Source: Brachynemurus nebulosus (Eukaryota > Arthropoda > Insecta > Neuroptera > Myrmeleontidae). From it: a DNA stretch of 64,000 bases. The notes below the pieces were generated by a model. It was not told the origin of the DNA, ran no database searches, and saw nothing but the letters and a program-made list of their open reading frames with translations. Of the stretch, positions 34,934 to 45,065 are shown in pieces (the stretch's first letter is position 1; every line of letters starts with the position of its first letter). The stretch lies in the NCBI GenBank assembly GCA_035578155.1, contig JAPWDM010000012.1, forward strand, positions 10,298,501 through 10,362,500, read 5' to 3'. The position numbers and the translations under genes are program-made.

Positions 34934-35332
34934 ATGGAATCCATTACTGCTGGTGCTTCATCTGGAAACAGAGACTTAATTCAAAAAATGGCTGGAAATT
35001 TTGTGGATGAATTGAATCATCTTGGCGCTGTTAAACGATGGATTAAACTTTCTGATATGGAAATTGGAAAAGTATATAAAATAATGGGAGCCAGTCAACT
35101 ACCATCGAAATTCGATTCATCGAAAATGAAGACAATATTGGAATTGGAAATTGGATACATTTCGTTACCAGCGAGATTTGACAATTTGAACGAGCAGATG
35201 CTGGCATGGTTGCAAAGCAATCCAAAACTGGGTATTATGAATAATGGACCCATTGGACTAACTCATAAATTGCAATTCAAAACGTTGGATCTTCTTGAAA
35301 TCGTGGAGGATGCTGAATGGCGAATTTTGTAA
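34934..35332 (+). CDS. 132-aa protein of unknown function, possibly virus/transposon-derived
   Basis: The start ATG at 34934 has a good context (CAACAATGG). A longer reading from a TTG at 34922 has no support. The protein opens with a short polar helix-like segment (LIQKMAGNFVDELNHL), then IKLSDMEIGKVYKI, a stretch of alternating hydrophobic residues ILELEIGYISLPARFDNLNE (about residues 70-89), and a C-terminal segment LQFKTLDLLEIVEDAEWRIL. I see no signal peptide, membrane segment or catalytic motif. From memory, small proteins with an IGK-Y-I...LP-RF pattern occur in many copies in arthropod genomes and virus-like elements. That is a weak recollection, not a database result. The strong promoter, CRE sites and intact frame argue for a real, recently functional gene. 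It is convergent with the left-arm gene at 38121. Confidence 0.75.
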   Translation: MESITAGASSGNRDLIQKMAGNFVDELNHLGAVKRWIKLSDMEIGKVYKIMGASQLPSKFDSSKMKTILELEIGYISLPARFDNLNEQMLAWLQSNPKLGIMNNGPIGLTHKLQFKTLDLLEIVEDAEWRIL

Positions 35333-35412
35333 TTTACTCTCTTCAAAATGTATTATTTAATTGTACTATGGATTTTAAAAATTTCAATATTGTATCAATT
35401 TTTACATATATT

Positions 35413-35418
35413 TAATAA
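35413..35418 (+). terminator. Poly(A) signal AATAAA
   Basis: AATAAA about 80 nt after the stop codon of the 132-aa gene. An A-rich tract follows, so the exact cleavage site is uncertain. Confidence 0.6.
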
Positions 35419-35424
35419 AAATTA

Positions 35425-35512
35425 TAAAAAACAAAAAAAAGACCAAAAAAACAAACAAAAAAACAAAAACAAAAAAAACAAAAAAAAAAAAACAAAAACA
35501 AAAAAAAAATTC
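35425..35512 (+). repeat. A-rich (CAAAA)n tract
   Basis: Nearly pure A with regularly scattered C. It could be a simple repeat or the remains of a poly(A) tail. Confidence 0.8.
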
Positions 35513-35708
35513 GATTTTTTTTCAATACCCATCGCTAGACATTGATTTATATTCTAGTTTTGATTATGCCAGATTATATTACATTATTTGGTGTTCAATA
35601 AAAAAATTTAAAAATCGATTTTTCAGTTCATGTCTCGTCCCTAAATCACAATTTTGAACTAAGTATAAATCATACATAATACATATTAGTAATATATGTA
35701 ATAATACA

Positions 35709-36262
35709 TATTAGTAATATTTGATATGCATCGTAAGTACTGTAGGGTTTTATGGTGAATAATTATAAAACAAAAAAAGATTTAATATCCCCTGAAAACG
35801 AAAAATTTAATTTTCATAATAATTTCAAAACTCTATATTTTATAATGTTATAACCAACTATGCCTTTTAATAGCACAAAAATTCCAGTTGCATACAGCAA
35901 AACAGCTGACGAATTAAAATTTCACATGTCGCTGTATCGCATATGTAAATCTCATATGTGTACATACATACATGTGACTTGTTGTAATTTTTATACACGA
36001 GTATAATACCAATTGAAAAATTTGCTTGTGAAAAATAGGAAAATCTTCTTCCTCAGCAATTGAAAATTCTATTAATATTAGAAAATTTATTTCCGGTAAT
36101 AGTATTGTTAGATACTAGAACAACTGAAAACTTTTAAAACAAAAATTTTGTTCTAAGTAATATTTGATATGCATCGTATTATTAGGTTTTATGGTGAATA
36201 ATTATAAAACAAAAAAAGATTTAATATCCCCTGAAAACGAAAAATTTAATTTTTCACATGCT
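35709..36262 (+). repeat. Direct duplication (~105 bp, ~450 bp apart)
   Basis: AGTAATATTTGATATGCATC, then TTTTATGGTGAATAATTATA and ATTTAATATCCCCTGAAAAC, occur near 35709-35815 and 36158-36255 with only a short difference at one end. This is a recent duplication in otherwise unremarkable AT-rich DNA. Confidence 0.85.
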
Positions 36263-37595
36263 TAATAAAAATTATTTTTCAAGTTTAATAAAAATTATTC
36301 TTTATAAAATTGTCTATCAAATATTAGCCTTGCACATACATATAAGAAATGCTGATTTGCTAAAATATAAATCTTGGAATGTGGATACATAATGTTATAA
36401 AAGTCCAATACGTTCATACATATGTATATATGAATATTACATTGTAATACAGGTATTCGCTATATCTATATGAATCGTGTTTAAAAGCCAAATTTATTTT
36501 CCTGAATTTTTTAAAATATATATAGTAATATAATATTTCGCATATATACAGTACTCTGTTAAAAGTACGGGTTTCTACACCGTTAAAAACATATATTTTA
36601 CAATATCAATATATTGTAAAAAATCATATTTCTTAATATTTTTAAAACTGAATATGTAATATCAAGAATTTAAAACAGTTTTGAAACATTAATTTCTCCT
36701 CATAATATTTTTTTAGTCTTAAATTAATAGCACAATGTTCCATATATTTTAAGAAAATTTTTCTTTTAATATTTTATAACTCATCTAAAAAATTTATAGC
36801 TATTTTTTATCCAAAAATTTATTACTTGCTATTGTTAAAAAATTAGTTAAATATATCTATAGGTATTAAGTGACCCCTAGTTTTGTGAAAGACGGTAGTA
36901 ATAGCAATTCATCTTAAATACGAAATTATTTTATCAATGCTAAATAAGCGTTTTTTTTCTCATATTATCATACTCCAATATATTGTATATTATTATAATT
37001 TATAAAAATGTGTTTTATTTATTAAAAAATTTAGCAAAATTTTAAATAATATCACGTCAAAATAATATTCAGAAGTCAATAAAAGACAATAGCAGTAAAT
37101 TTATTAAGATAACTATAAATAAATATTAATCGAATGTTGAAATATTTATTAACAAATAGTACTGCTTAGTAGAAAATTAGGTACCTATTGTTTTGTTTTC
37201 AAATTTACCTTTTTGCAATTAAAGAAAATTTTAGTAACTATCGATACCTATATAAAACGATACCCATAAAAGACAAGCATGCTCTGATCTCAACAATTTT
37301 TTCCCATGTTAAATTTGTATGTTCTTACTTCGCTGAAACTTATTATGTTTATATATTCCCCCAATATTTTCTACCATAAACAATAGTTATAGCAAGCTAG
37401 GTAGGTATTGAATAAGTATTTTTTGTTTGCTAATTTATTGATGATAGAGAAAAAAAATTTATGATTTTATAGACAGTGAAATACATTTAAACTATTTTTT
37501 GCAGTTTAATTTTGTAAAAACACCTAAAAATTATCAGTCACAGACAAATATTTCTAAGCAAACGAATTGAAAATGTAGTTTTATATCATAAGAAT
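36263..37595. other. AT-rich, no gene recognised
   Basis: No supported gene lies between the duplication and the palindrome. Confidence 0.5.
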
Positions 37596-38120
37596 AAATG
37601 CGTATATATAGGGTGGACAGTAAATAACTCTCATAATTTTTAAAGAGCGGATGAAAACTTTAATTTTGGATTACGAAATTTTATTTTTTTTTCCGGAGTT
37701 AAGCTGCATTCAATTAATTAACCCTTTCCTGCACAGCAGTTTTAGATCATTACTGTGCAAACGATACTTCAAATTAGCAAATCATTAATAACATGGGTAA
37801 ATACTTATTAGCAAGAATTACATAGTTTACACATATGTTCTATCGCACCAGAATGTTAATAGGACAATGCGATTTAATTGCCTATATTCAGGAGCAAGCA
37901 AAAACATTACCTATTTTAATAGCTTAGAAAATACACATTACATAGTTCGTTGTAAGAACAATCATTTCGGTGATCTTTTTTAACGAATTACTAAAATTGC
38001 TTAAGGACTATGGTATGTAAGAAATAACAACACTCACATAATTTTAAAATAATTAACATATAGCTATTGGAAAAGTTACAAAGATTTTTTTAACAACTTA
38101 TTAAATGCTGATAGCTTATT

Positions 38121-39254
38121 TTAATATCTCCTATAGGGCCTTAAGTATAACCCTTCACCCGAAATTTTTTCATCACCATCGTTGGCGACTGTATTCTCGT
38201 CATCATCAGCTTCTCCTTCGCTCGCAGTATCTTCGCTATCGCTAGTAGATGTTTTTTCATCATCATTGAATACATATTTTAACACTGGTTCAATAATATC
38301 ATGCTTTTCCAATTCCCTAGTTATTGAGATAATCCGCTTTCCAATGTCACTTTCCTTTAAATTATTAAAATGGCTTCGTTTTTTCTCGTTTTCGATATAA
38401 TCCGCGAAGCTGGGATTTATAATATGACTCCTTTCCATTAAATTGCACACAGTATTAACCATTTCTTCTCCAATTTGCGTCTGAGTCGCTAAACTTCTTA
38501 GTTCATCAACTAAATGGTTCGGGTCATCAAAATATTCTTCTCCATCAACAGGTTTCGAATGGCCATTATTAAGGTTAGTATTTTCATCATCATATTTGAA
38601 ACGTTTAGCTTCTCCATTTATTGAATTAGATGTTGAAGGTTGGTCCTTTTCTTCCGAATTTTTATTTTCTTGCTCTTCATCCTTTGCGCATGCGTTCTGA
38701 AGCTCTTTGACCATTAATATGTCTAGAGCAGTTTGTAAGAGACCAGCTATCTTTGGAGTAAAACTTGTTTCTTTGTAGTTATCAGGCGATGGTAAATGCT
38801 TTTGTTCATCAGATCGATTATCTTCATCATTCGCCGATTGTAGAATATTATGCGAGTTTTTTAAAGCGTGGAATTTACGTCTGATTGCTTCTGCTGCAGC
38901 CATCATACTTTGATTAAAAGTATTCAAGTTTCTTTTAGATAGATCTGTATCATTTTCATGTTGATTTTGAAATACTGGTGCTTTATCTTCCTTTTCTTCA
39001 TTTCTTGCTTCAAAACTATATTCGGTTTCATTATCATCATTTTCATCATTAGATTTTGACGATTCACTTTGTCTCCTGTTCTCCGCGCTGTTCACTTGTG
39101 TCCCATTATTTACCGTGGTATATTCAAACTGATTATTTGCGATCTGGTCATTATTGTTTGTTTCATGTTCCTGAGTATGCACTCTTCTTTTCATATGACG
39201 TAAAAGAGAACTTCTCCGCGAAAATGTCTTGTCACAACGTATACAGTTAAACAT
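38121..39254 (-). CDS. C2H2-finger acidic protein, left-arm copy
   Basis: A 377-residue intact frame. Residues 4-26 form one C2H2 finger (C4, C7, H20, H26; C-x2-C-x12-H-x5-H) with basic flanks (RRSSLLRHMKRR). The body is polar and acidic (for example 69-90 and 339-363). Two helical-looking stretches (115-139 and 245-276) and GLLQTALDILMVKELQ (171-186) could be interaction surfaces. The C-terminus GEGLYLRPYRRY is aromatic and basic. I do not know the family. A nuclear DNA-binding role is inferred from the finger only. G-x-GLYLRPY tails remind me of minor structural proteins of adintovirus/Polinton-like elements, a weak recollection. It differs from the right-arm copy at residue 130 (Ala) and 229 (Asn). 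Its promoter faces the central array. Confidence 0.85.
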   Translation of the reverse strand: MFNCIRCDKTFSRRSSLLRHMKRRVHTQEHETNNNDQIANNQFEYTTVNNGTQVNSAENRRQSESSKSNDENDDNETEYSFEARNEEKEDKAPVFQNQHENDTDLSKRNLNTFNQSMMAAAEAIRRKFHALKNSHNILQSANDEDNRSDEQKHLPSPDNYKETSFTPKIAGLLQTALDILMVKELQNACAKDEEQENKNSEEKDQPSTSNSINGEAKRFKYDDENTNLNNGHSKPVDGEEYFDDPNHLVDELRSLATQTQIGEEMVNTVCNLMERSHIINPSFADYIENEKKRSHFNNLKESDIGKRIISITRELEKHDIIEPVLKYVFNDDEKTSTSDSEDTASEGEADDDENTVANDGDEKISGEGLYLRPYRRY

Positions 39255-39289
39255 TTTGATAGATGTGAAGAGTTCGATTTATAACATAA

Positions 39290-39325
39290 CACTGATTAGT
39301 TTTTATATCGACATGATCTTATATA
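39290..39325 (-). promoter_or_regulatory. Core promoter of left-arm gene
   Basis: On the minus strand, TATATAAG (39318-39325) is followed by the initiator TCAGTG (39290-39295), 32 bp from the TATA start to the initiator A. A TTACGTCA half-CRE lies just upstream (39346-39353). The predicted 5' UTR is about 39-40 nt. Confidence 0.85.
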
Positions 39326-39355
39326 GTACAACCAGAGCAGAATTGACGTAAAGTA

Positions 39356-40258
39356 ATGACACCAAAATGCACCAAAGGTGCACCAAATGACACCAAACTG
39401 CACCAAAGGTGCACCAAATGACACCAAACTGCACCAAAGGTGCACCAAATGACACCAAACTGCACCAAAGGTGCACCAAATGACACCAAACTGCACCAAA
39501 GGTGCACCAAATGACACCAAACTGCACCAAATGACACCAAAATGCACCAAAGGTGCACCAAATGACACCAAACTGCACCAAAGGTGCACCAAATGACACC
39601 AAACTGCACCAAAGGTGCACCAAATGACACCAAACTGCACCAAAGTTGCACCAAATGACACCAAACTGCACCAAAGGTGCACCAAATGACACCAAACTGC
39701 ACCAAATGACACCAAAATGCACCAAAGGTGCACCAATTGACACCAAACTGCACCAAAGGTGCACCAAATGACACCAAACTGCACCAAAGTTGCACCAAAT
39801 GACACCAAACTGCACCAAATGACACCAAAATGCACCAAAGGTGCAGTTTGGTGTCAATTGGTGCACCTTTGGTGCATTTTTGTGTCATTTGGTGCAGTTT
39901 GGTGTCATTTGGTGCACCTTTGGTGCAGTTTGGTGTCATTTGGTGCAACTTTGGTGCAGTTTGGTGTCATTTGGTGCACCTTTGGTGCAGTTTGGTGTCA
40001 TTTGGTGCACCTTTGGTGCAGTTTTGTGTCATTTGGTGCACCTTTGGTGCATTTTGGTGTCATTTGGTGCAGTTTGGTGTCATTTGGTGCACCTTTGGTG
40101 CAGTTTGGTGTCATTTGGTGCACCTTTGGTGCAGTTTGGTGTCATTTGGTGCACCTTTGGTGCAGTTTGGTGTCATTTGGTGCAGTTTGGTGTCATTTGG
40201 TGCACCTTTGGTGCAGTTTGGTGTCATTTGGTGCACCTTTGGTGCATTTTGGTGTCAT
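39356..40258. repeat. 31-bp minisatellite with orientation switch
   Basis: The unit is TGACACCAAACTGCACCAAA followed by GGTGCACCAAA, and each unit holds three CACCAAA subrepeats. Units run in one orientation up to about 39844 and in the complement from there on. The left half is ~490 bp and the right half ~415 bp, so unit number differs although the rest of the arms does not. Some units lack the GGTGCACC palindrome. Because 31 is not a multiple of 3, all frames cycle and stay open; the resulting VWCHLV/LVSFGA frames are artefacts. Confidence 0.97.
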
Positions 40259-40324
40259 TACTTTACGTCAATTCTGCTCTGGTTGTACTATATAAGATCA
40301 TGTCGATATAAAATCTAATCAGTG
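40253..40324 (+). promoter_or_regulatory. Core promoter of right-arm gene
   Basis: A mirror image of the left promoter: TTTACGTCAA (40262-40271), TATATAAG (40289-40296) and TCAGTG (40319-40324), again 32 bp from TATA to initiator A. One base before the initiator differs between arms (ATCTAATCAG here, AACTAATCAG on the left). The array between the two promoters may act as a shared control region. Confidence 0.85.
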
Positions 40325-40359
40325 TTATGTTATAAATCGAACTCTTCACATCTATCAAA

Positions 40360-41493
40360 ATGTTTAACTGTATACGTTGTGACAAGACATTTTCGCGGAG
40401 AAGTTCTCTTTTACGTCATATGAAAAGAAGAGTGCATACTCAGGAACATGAAACAAACAATAATGACCAGATCGCAAATAATCAGTTTGAATATACCACG
40501 GTAAATAATGGGACACAAGTGAACAGCGCGGAGAACAGGAGACAAAGTGAATCGTCAAAATCTAATGATGAAAATGATGATAATGAAACCGAATATAGTT
40601 TTGAAGCAAGAAATGAAGAAAAGGAAGATAAAGCACCAGTATTTCAAAATCAACATGAAAATGATACAGATCTATCTAAAAGAAACTTGAATACTTTTAA
40701 TCAAAGTATGATGGCTGCAGCAGAAGCAATCAGACGTAAATTCCACGTTTTAAAAAACTCGCATAATATTCTACAATCGGCGAATGATGAAGATAATCGA
40801 TCTGATGAACAAAAGCATTTACCATCGCCTGATAACTACAAAGAAACAAGTTTTACTCCAAAGATAGCTGGTCTCTTACAAACTGCTCTAGACATATTAA
40901 TGGTCAAAGAGCTTCAGAACGCATGCGCAAAGGATGAAGAGCAAGAAAATAAAAATTCGGAAGAAAAGGACCAACCTTCAACATCTAATTCAATAAATGG
41001 AGAAGCTAAACGTTTCAAATATGATGATGAAAATACTAACCTTCATAATGGCCATTCGAAACCTGTTGATGGAGAAGAATATTTTGATGACCCGAACCAT
41101 TTAGTTGATGAACTAAGAAGTTTAGCGACTCAGACGCAAATTGGAGAAGAAATGGTTAATACTGTGTGCAATTTAATGGAAAGGAGTCATATTATAAATC
41201 CCAGCTTCGCGGATTATATCGAAAACGAGAAAAAACGAAGCCATTTTAATAATTTAAAGGAAAGTGACATTGGAAAGCGGATTATCTCAATAACTAGGGA
41301 ATTGGAAAAGCATGATATTATTGAACCAGTGTTAAAATATGTATTCAATGATGATGAAAAAACATCTACTAGCGATAGCGAAGATACTGCGAGCGAAGGA
41401 GAAGCTGATGATGACGAGAATACAGTCGCCAACGATGGTGATGAAAAAATTTCGGGTGAAGGGTTATACTTAAGGCCCTATAGGAGATATTAA
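40360..41493 (+). CDS. C2H2-finger acidic protein, right-arm copy
   Basis: Same 377-residue protein as the left arm with Val at 130 and His at 229. The finger (C4, C7, H20, H26), the acidic body and the C-terminal GLYLRPYRRY are unchanged, and no frame is broken. The start is the first ATG after the predicted initiator (~39-nt 5' UTR, context TCAAAATGT). No canonical AATAAA follows closely; ATTAAA overlaps the stop codon. The gene is divergent from its twin and ends ~525 bp before the scaffold gap. Function is not known to me. Two intact copies imply either very recent duplication with continued use or an assembly artefact. Confidence 0.85.
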   Translation: MFNCIRCDKTFSRRSSLLRHMKRRVHTQEHETNNNDQIANNQFEYTTVNNGTQVNSAENRRQSESSKSNDENDDNETEYSFEARNEEKEDKAPVFQNQHENDTDLSKRNLNTFNQSMMAAAEAIRRKFHVLKNSHNILQSANDEDNRSDEQKHLPSPDNYKETSFTPKIAGLLQTALDILMVKELQNACAKDEEQENKNSEEKDQPSTSNSINGEAKRFKYDDENTNLHNGHSKPVDGEEYFDDPNHLVDELRSLATQTQIGEEMVNTVCNLMERSHIINPSFADYIENEKKRSHFNNLKESDIGKRIISITRELEKHDIIEPVLKYVFNDDEKTSTSDSEDTASEGEADDDENTVANDGDEKISGEGLYLRPYRRY

Positions 41494-42018
41494 AATAAGC
41501 TATCAGCATTTAATAAGTTGTTAAAAAAATCTTTGTAACTTTTCCAATAGCTATATGTTAATTATTTTAAAATTATGTGAGTGTTGTTATTTCTTACATA
41601 CCATAGTCCTTAAGCAATTTTAGTAATTCGTTAAAAAAGATCACCGAAATGATTGTTCTTACAACGAACTATGTAATGTGTATTTTCTAAGCTATTAAAA
41701 TAGGTAATGTTTTTGCTTGCTCCTGAATATAGGCAATTAAATCGCATTGTCCTATTAACATTCTGGTGCGATAGAACATATGTGTAAACTATGTAATTCT
41801 TGCTAATAAGTATTTACCCATGTTATTAATGATTTGCTAATTTGAAGTATCGTTTGCACAGTAATGATCTAAAACTGCTGTGCAGGAAAGGGTTAATTAA
41901 TTGAATGCAGCTTAACTCCGGAAAAAAAAATAAAATTTCGTAATCCAAAATTAAAGTTTTCATCCGCTCTTTAAAAATTATGAGAGTTATTTACTGTCCA
42001 CCCTATATATACGCATTT

Positions 42019-42118
42019 NNNNNNNNNNNNNNNNNNNNNNNNNNNNNNNNNNNNNNNNNNNNNNNNNNNNNNNNNNNNNNNNNNNNNNNNNNNNNNNNNN
42101 NNNNNNNNNNNNNNNNNN
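42019..42118. other. Scaffold gap (100 N)
   Basis: Exactly 100 N, the conventional size for a gap of unknown length. It begins at the last palindromic base, so assembly probably failed at the end of the right arm. Confidence 0.99.
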
Positions 42119-42339
42119 TGCGCTGTGGGCGATTTTTCAAGAAAACAATTTTTTAACATAATTTTTTGGAAGGTGGAGAGAATGAGGAGTGGGGTGAATT
42201 GCGACTTTGTCCATTGGTCGGCCTCTAGTTTCTATTGGTCAATTATCAGGATAAAATTGTACAGATTTTCACGGGGATCAGTCGAATAGTTTTATTTGTA
42301 TCGATGAAAAAGGTAGACAGTATTTTTCTCGGACTTTTT

Positions 42340-42960
<621 letters not shown>

Positions 42961-43134
42961 TATGTAATCATTTATAGTAGACAAAAATAACCCAGTGAAA
43001 TGTTGCATTCTTAAGGAAATCTGTCGGAAACAAAGTTGTTGTAGCTTAAAATTTGTAGAAATTATATTTTATAAAATTTTTCAAAAATTTACGAAGAAAT
43101 TTTACCCTAAAACTAATTGGAACTTTGTTTACAC
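42961..43134. other. Nothing recognised
   Basis: A short stretch without features. Confidence 0.5.
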
Positions 43135-43330
43135 CAGTAGTTCTCAAACTTTTTGGTCCGCACCCCCCTTTCCACTTAGAAAATATAAAAGACCCCCGAA
43201 ATATGTAGAAATGGGCAGAAAATGTGTAGCTAAAATGAATATGTGATCTGTCGTCATTTGTTTCTGCGACTCCCTAAATAATGTTTTCGATTCCTCTGGG
43301 GGTCGCGACCCCCCACTTTGGGAATCATTG
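43135..43330. mobile_element. 196-bp hAT-type MITE
   Basis: The ends CAGTAGTTCTCAAACTTT and CAATGATTCCCAAAGTGGGG are inverted. The flanks GTTTACAC and GTTTATAC match at 7 of 8 bases. It contains GGTCGCGACCCCCC next to the right end. Same superfamily type as 8198-8364. Confidence 0.85.
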
Positions 43331-43469
43331 GTTTATACCTTTCATCTAAGTTTCATTGATTTTAAGTAACAAGGTTCGGAGGAAATCGAAAAAAATTCCG
43401 ATATCTCAAAAAAGTTAAAATTAATTTATTTTCACGATAACTTCAGAATCACAGACCAAACTGTATTAA

Positions 43470-44545
43470 GGTAGTTAGTTACCTTGTGACATGCTAGTAG
43501 AAAAAATTGCAAATCAAAATTACTTTATGTCATTATTGTCTGTATTAATGGATAGATGTTGATACGTACTAGTTTTCATACCAATATGTATATGCATACT
43601 TTCAAACAGCCTGTGTATACACACTTATACTATCAAAGTTTTTTATTATAAATGCTCTGGCATCACTGTGATTGACCCAACAAACATATTAAGTGGTATG
43701 CATATGCGTTTGGAGCGATCTATTTTTTCACCTGTACACACCTGTACAAGATAGACAGGTGCTCTCGCGGACTTTTTTTGTAGAGAATTCGATTCTCTGC
43801 AAAAAAGGTCTTAACACTTCTTAATGTATCTATCACCGTTTTCGCTACGTAAGCGATGAAAGGTCAAAAAACGTTATTCATGAATTTTCAATATTGGTTG
43901 AACAATATAAAAAAAAAAAAAACATTTCCGGGAGTTAACATTTTACACAAATGTTCTCCTCGGTAATCCCTACAAGAATCTCTTTTTAAAAGAATTTTAT
44001 ATCTATTCTAAAATTAATGTTTAGTGAGATAGGGCTTAAAATTAGTGCTACTGGACTATTAATACGTATATAATTTTCAATACAGTATGATAGTATTTTG
44101 TGTGACAAACATATATATTGTATACAAGTAAATACGAATAAACCAGTTATTTAATATACAGGGTTGCCAGACTGCTTCGGTTCAGTTGCTTGAAATTGGT
44201 GTATTTATTAAAATACTATAATTTCTCTGATGATATCTTCAATTCAAAACGATCAACAAATAATTCAATTTTTTCTTTACATTCAGAACTTATCAATCTT
44301 TCTTTCCCTAGTTTTTTATTGAATTCTGTCGAGGTCATTATATTGTTAAATACAAAATAAGGGTACCTAGTCATAATTTTGAGATCTAATACCTGGAGTA
44401 GATACAAACTTTAACCCTAATTATCTTAACTCAGAAGCGATCAATCTTTCCCAAAATTACAAGGACAATCAGATATAGTATTCTTCTTTATACTATTAAA
44501 ATTTGAAACTATTCTGTTGAAAAGTTGAATGTCGCGGTAACTACC
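43470..44545. mobile_element. TTAA-flanked element with GGTAGTTA ends
   Basis: TTAA-GGTAGTTAGTTACC...GACAT on the left and ATGTCGCGGTAACTACC-TTAA on the right are imperfect inverted ends, both with TTAA. The outer words resemble the GGTAGTTGGTC family at 32846 and 51533. A 63-codon frame on the minus strand (44216-44407) has no known motif. Confidence 0.55.
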
Positions 44546-44549
44546 TTAA

Positions 44550-45062
44550 AACTTGGCTCCCTTTAGTACTACGAACTGGCACCTTATCTTAAAGCAACTT
44601 TCATATATTTTCTACTTTATATCCGTGTAGCCGTCCTATCGTTGTCGTTCAACGTAAGTTTACCTACTGGATGTATGCATAAGTATAACAAGTGTATATG
44701 TTTCAACTTTATTTTTGTAACTGCACTGTACTACCTCTATTAATATCATAAGTAAAATATGCTACGTCATGGTGGGAGTGCTATGTTGCACTCGTGAGTA
44801 ATAAAAACACAATAACCAGCACGTAAATGTATGTATATGCATGCATATGTATACGAATGCCTAGGCAAATACCCTATTTCCCGGTAACATCAACTTACCC
44901 GAGTAATGTTTACACACATACACACAAATTTAGATATACATGTTACACGTTATGCATATAGCACAAAGCAACCAGCAAAAGTAATTACTTGTTTCGCAGT
45001 TAACCTTTTTGTTACTATTATGTATAATATCGATATTATGTGTACCGTATGTATTTACGTAT
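44550..45062. other. Nothing recognised
   Basis: No supported feature. Confidence 0.5.
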
Positions 45063-45065
45063 TTA

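Larger units (their letters stand above)
37596..42018. repeat. 4.4-kb near-perfect palindrome
   Basis: The left arm starts AAATGCGTATATATAGGGTG and the right arm ends with its exact complement against the scaffold gap. Outer ends, stop codons (38121/41493), start codons (39254/40360) and TATA boxes (39325/40289) all sum to 79614, so the arms outside the central array have no net indel. I noticed three substitutions: two in the genes and one just before the initiator. The centre is a minisatellite that changes polarity. The right limit is unknown because of the gap. Confidence 0.95.

Noticed and set aside
39303..40318. Long open frames (156-209 codons) rich in VWCHLV, LVSFGA
   Set aside because: They are products of the 31-bp minisatellite, open in all frames on both halves; not genes.
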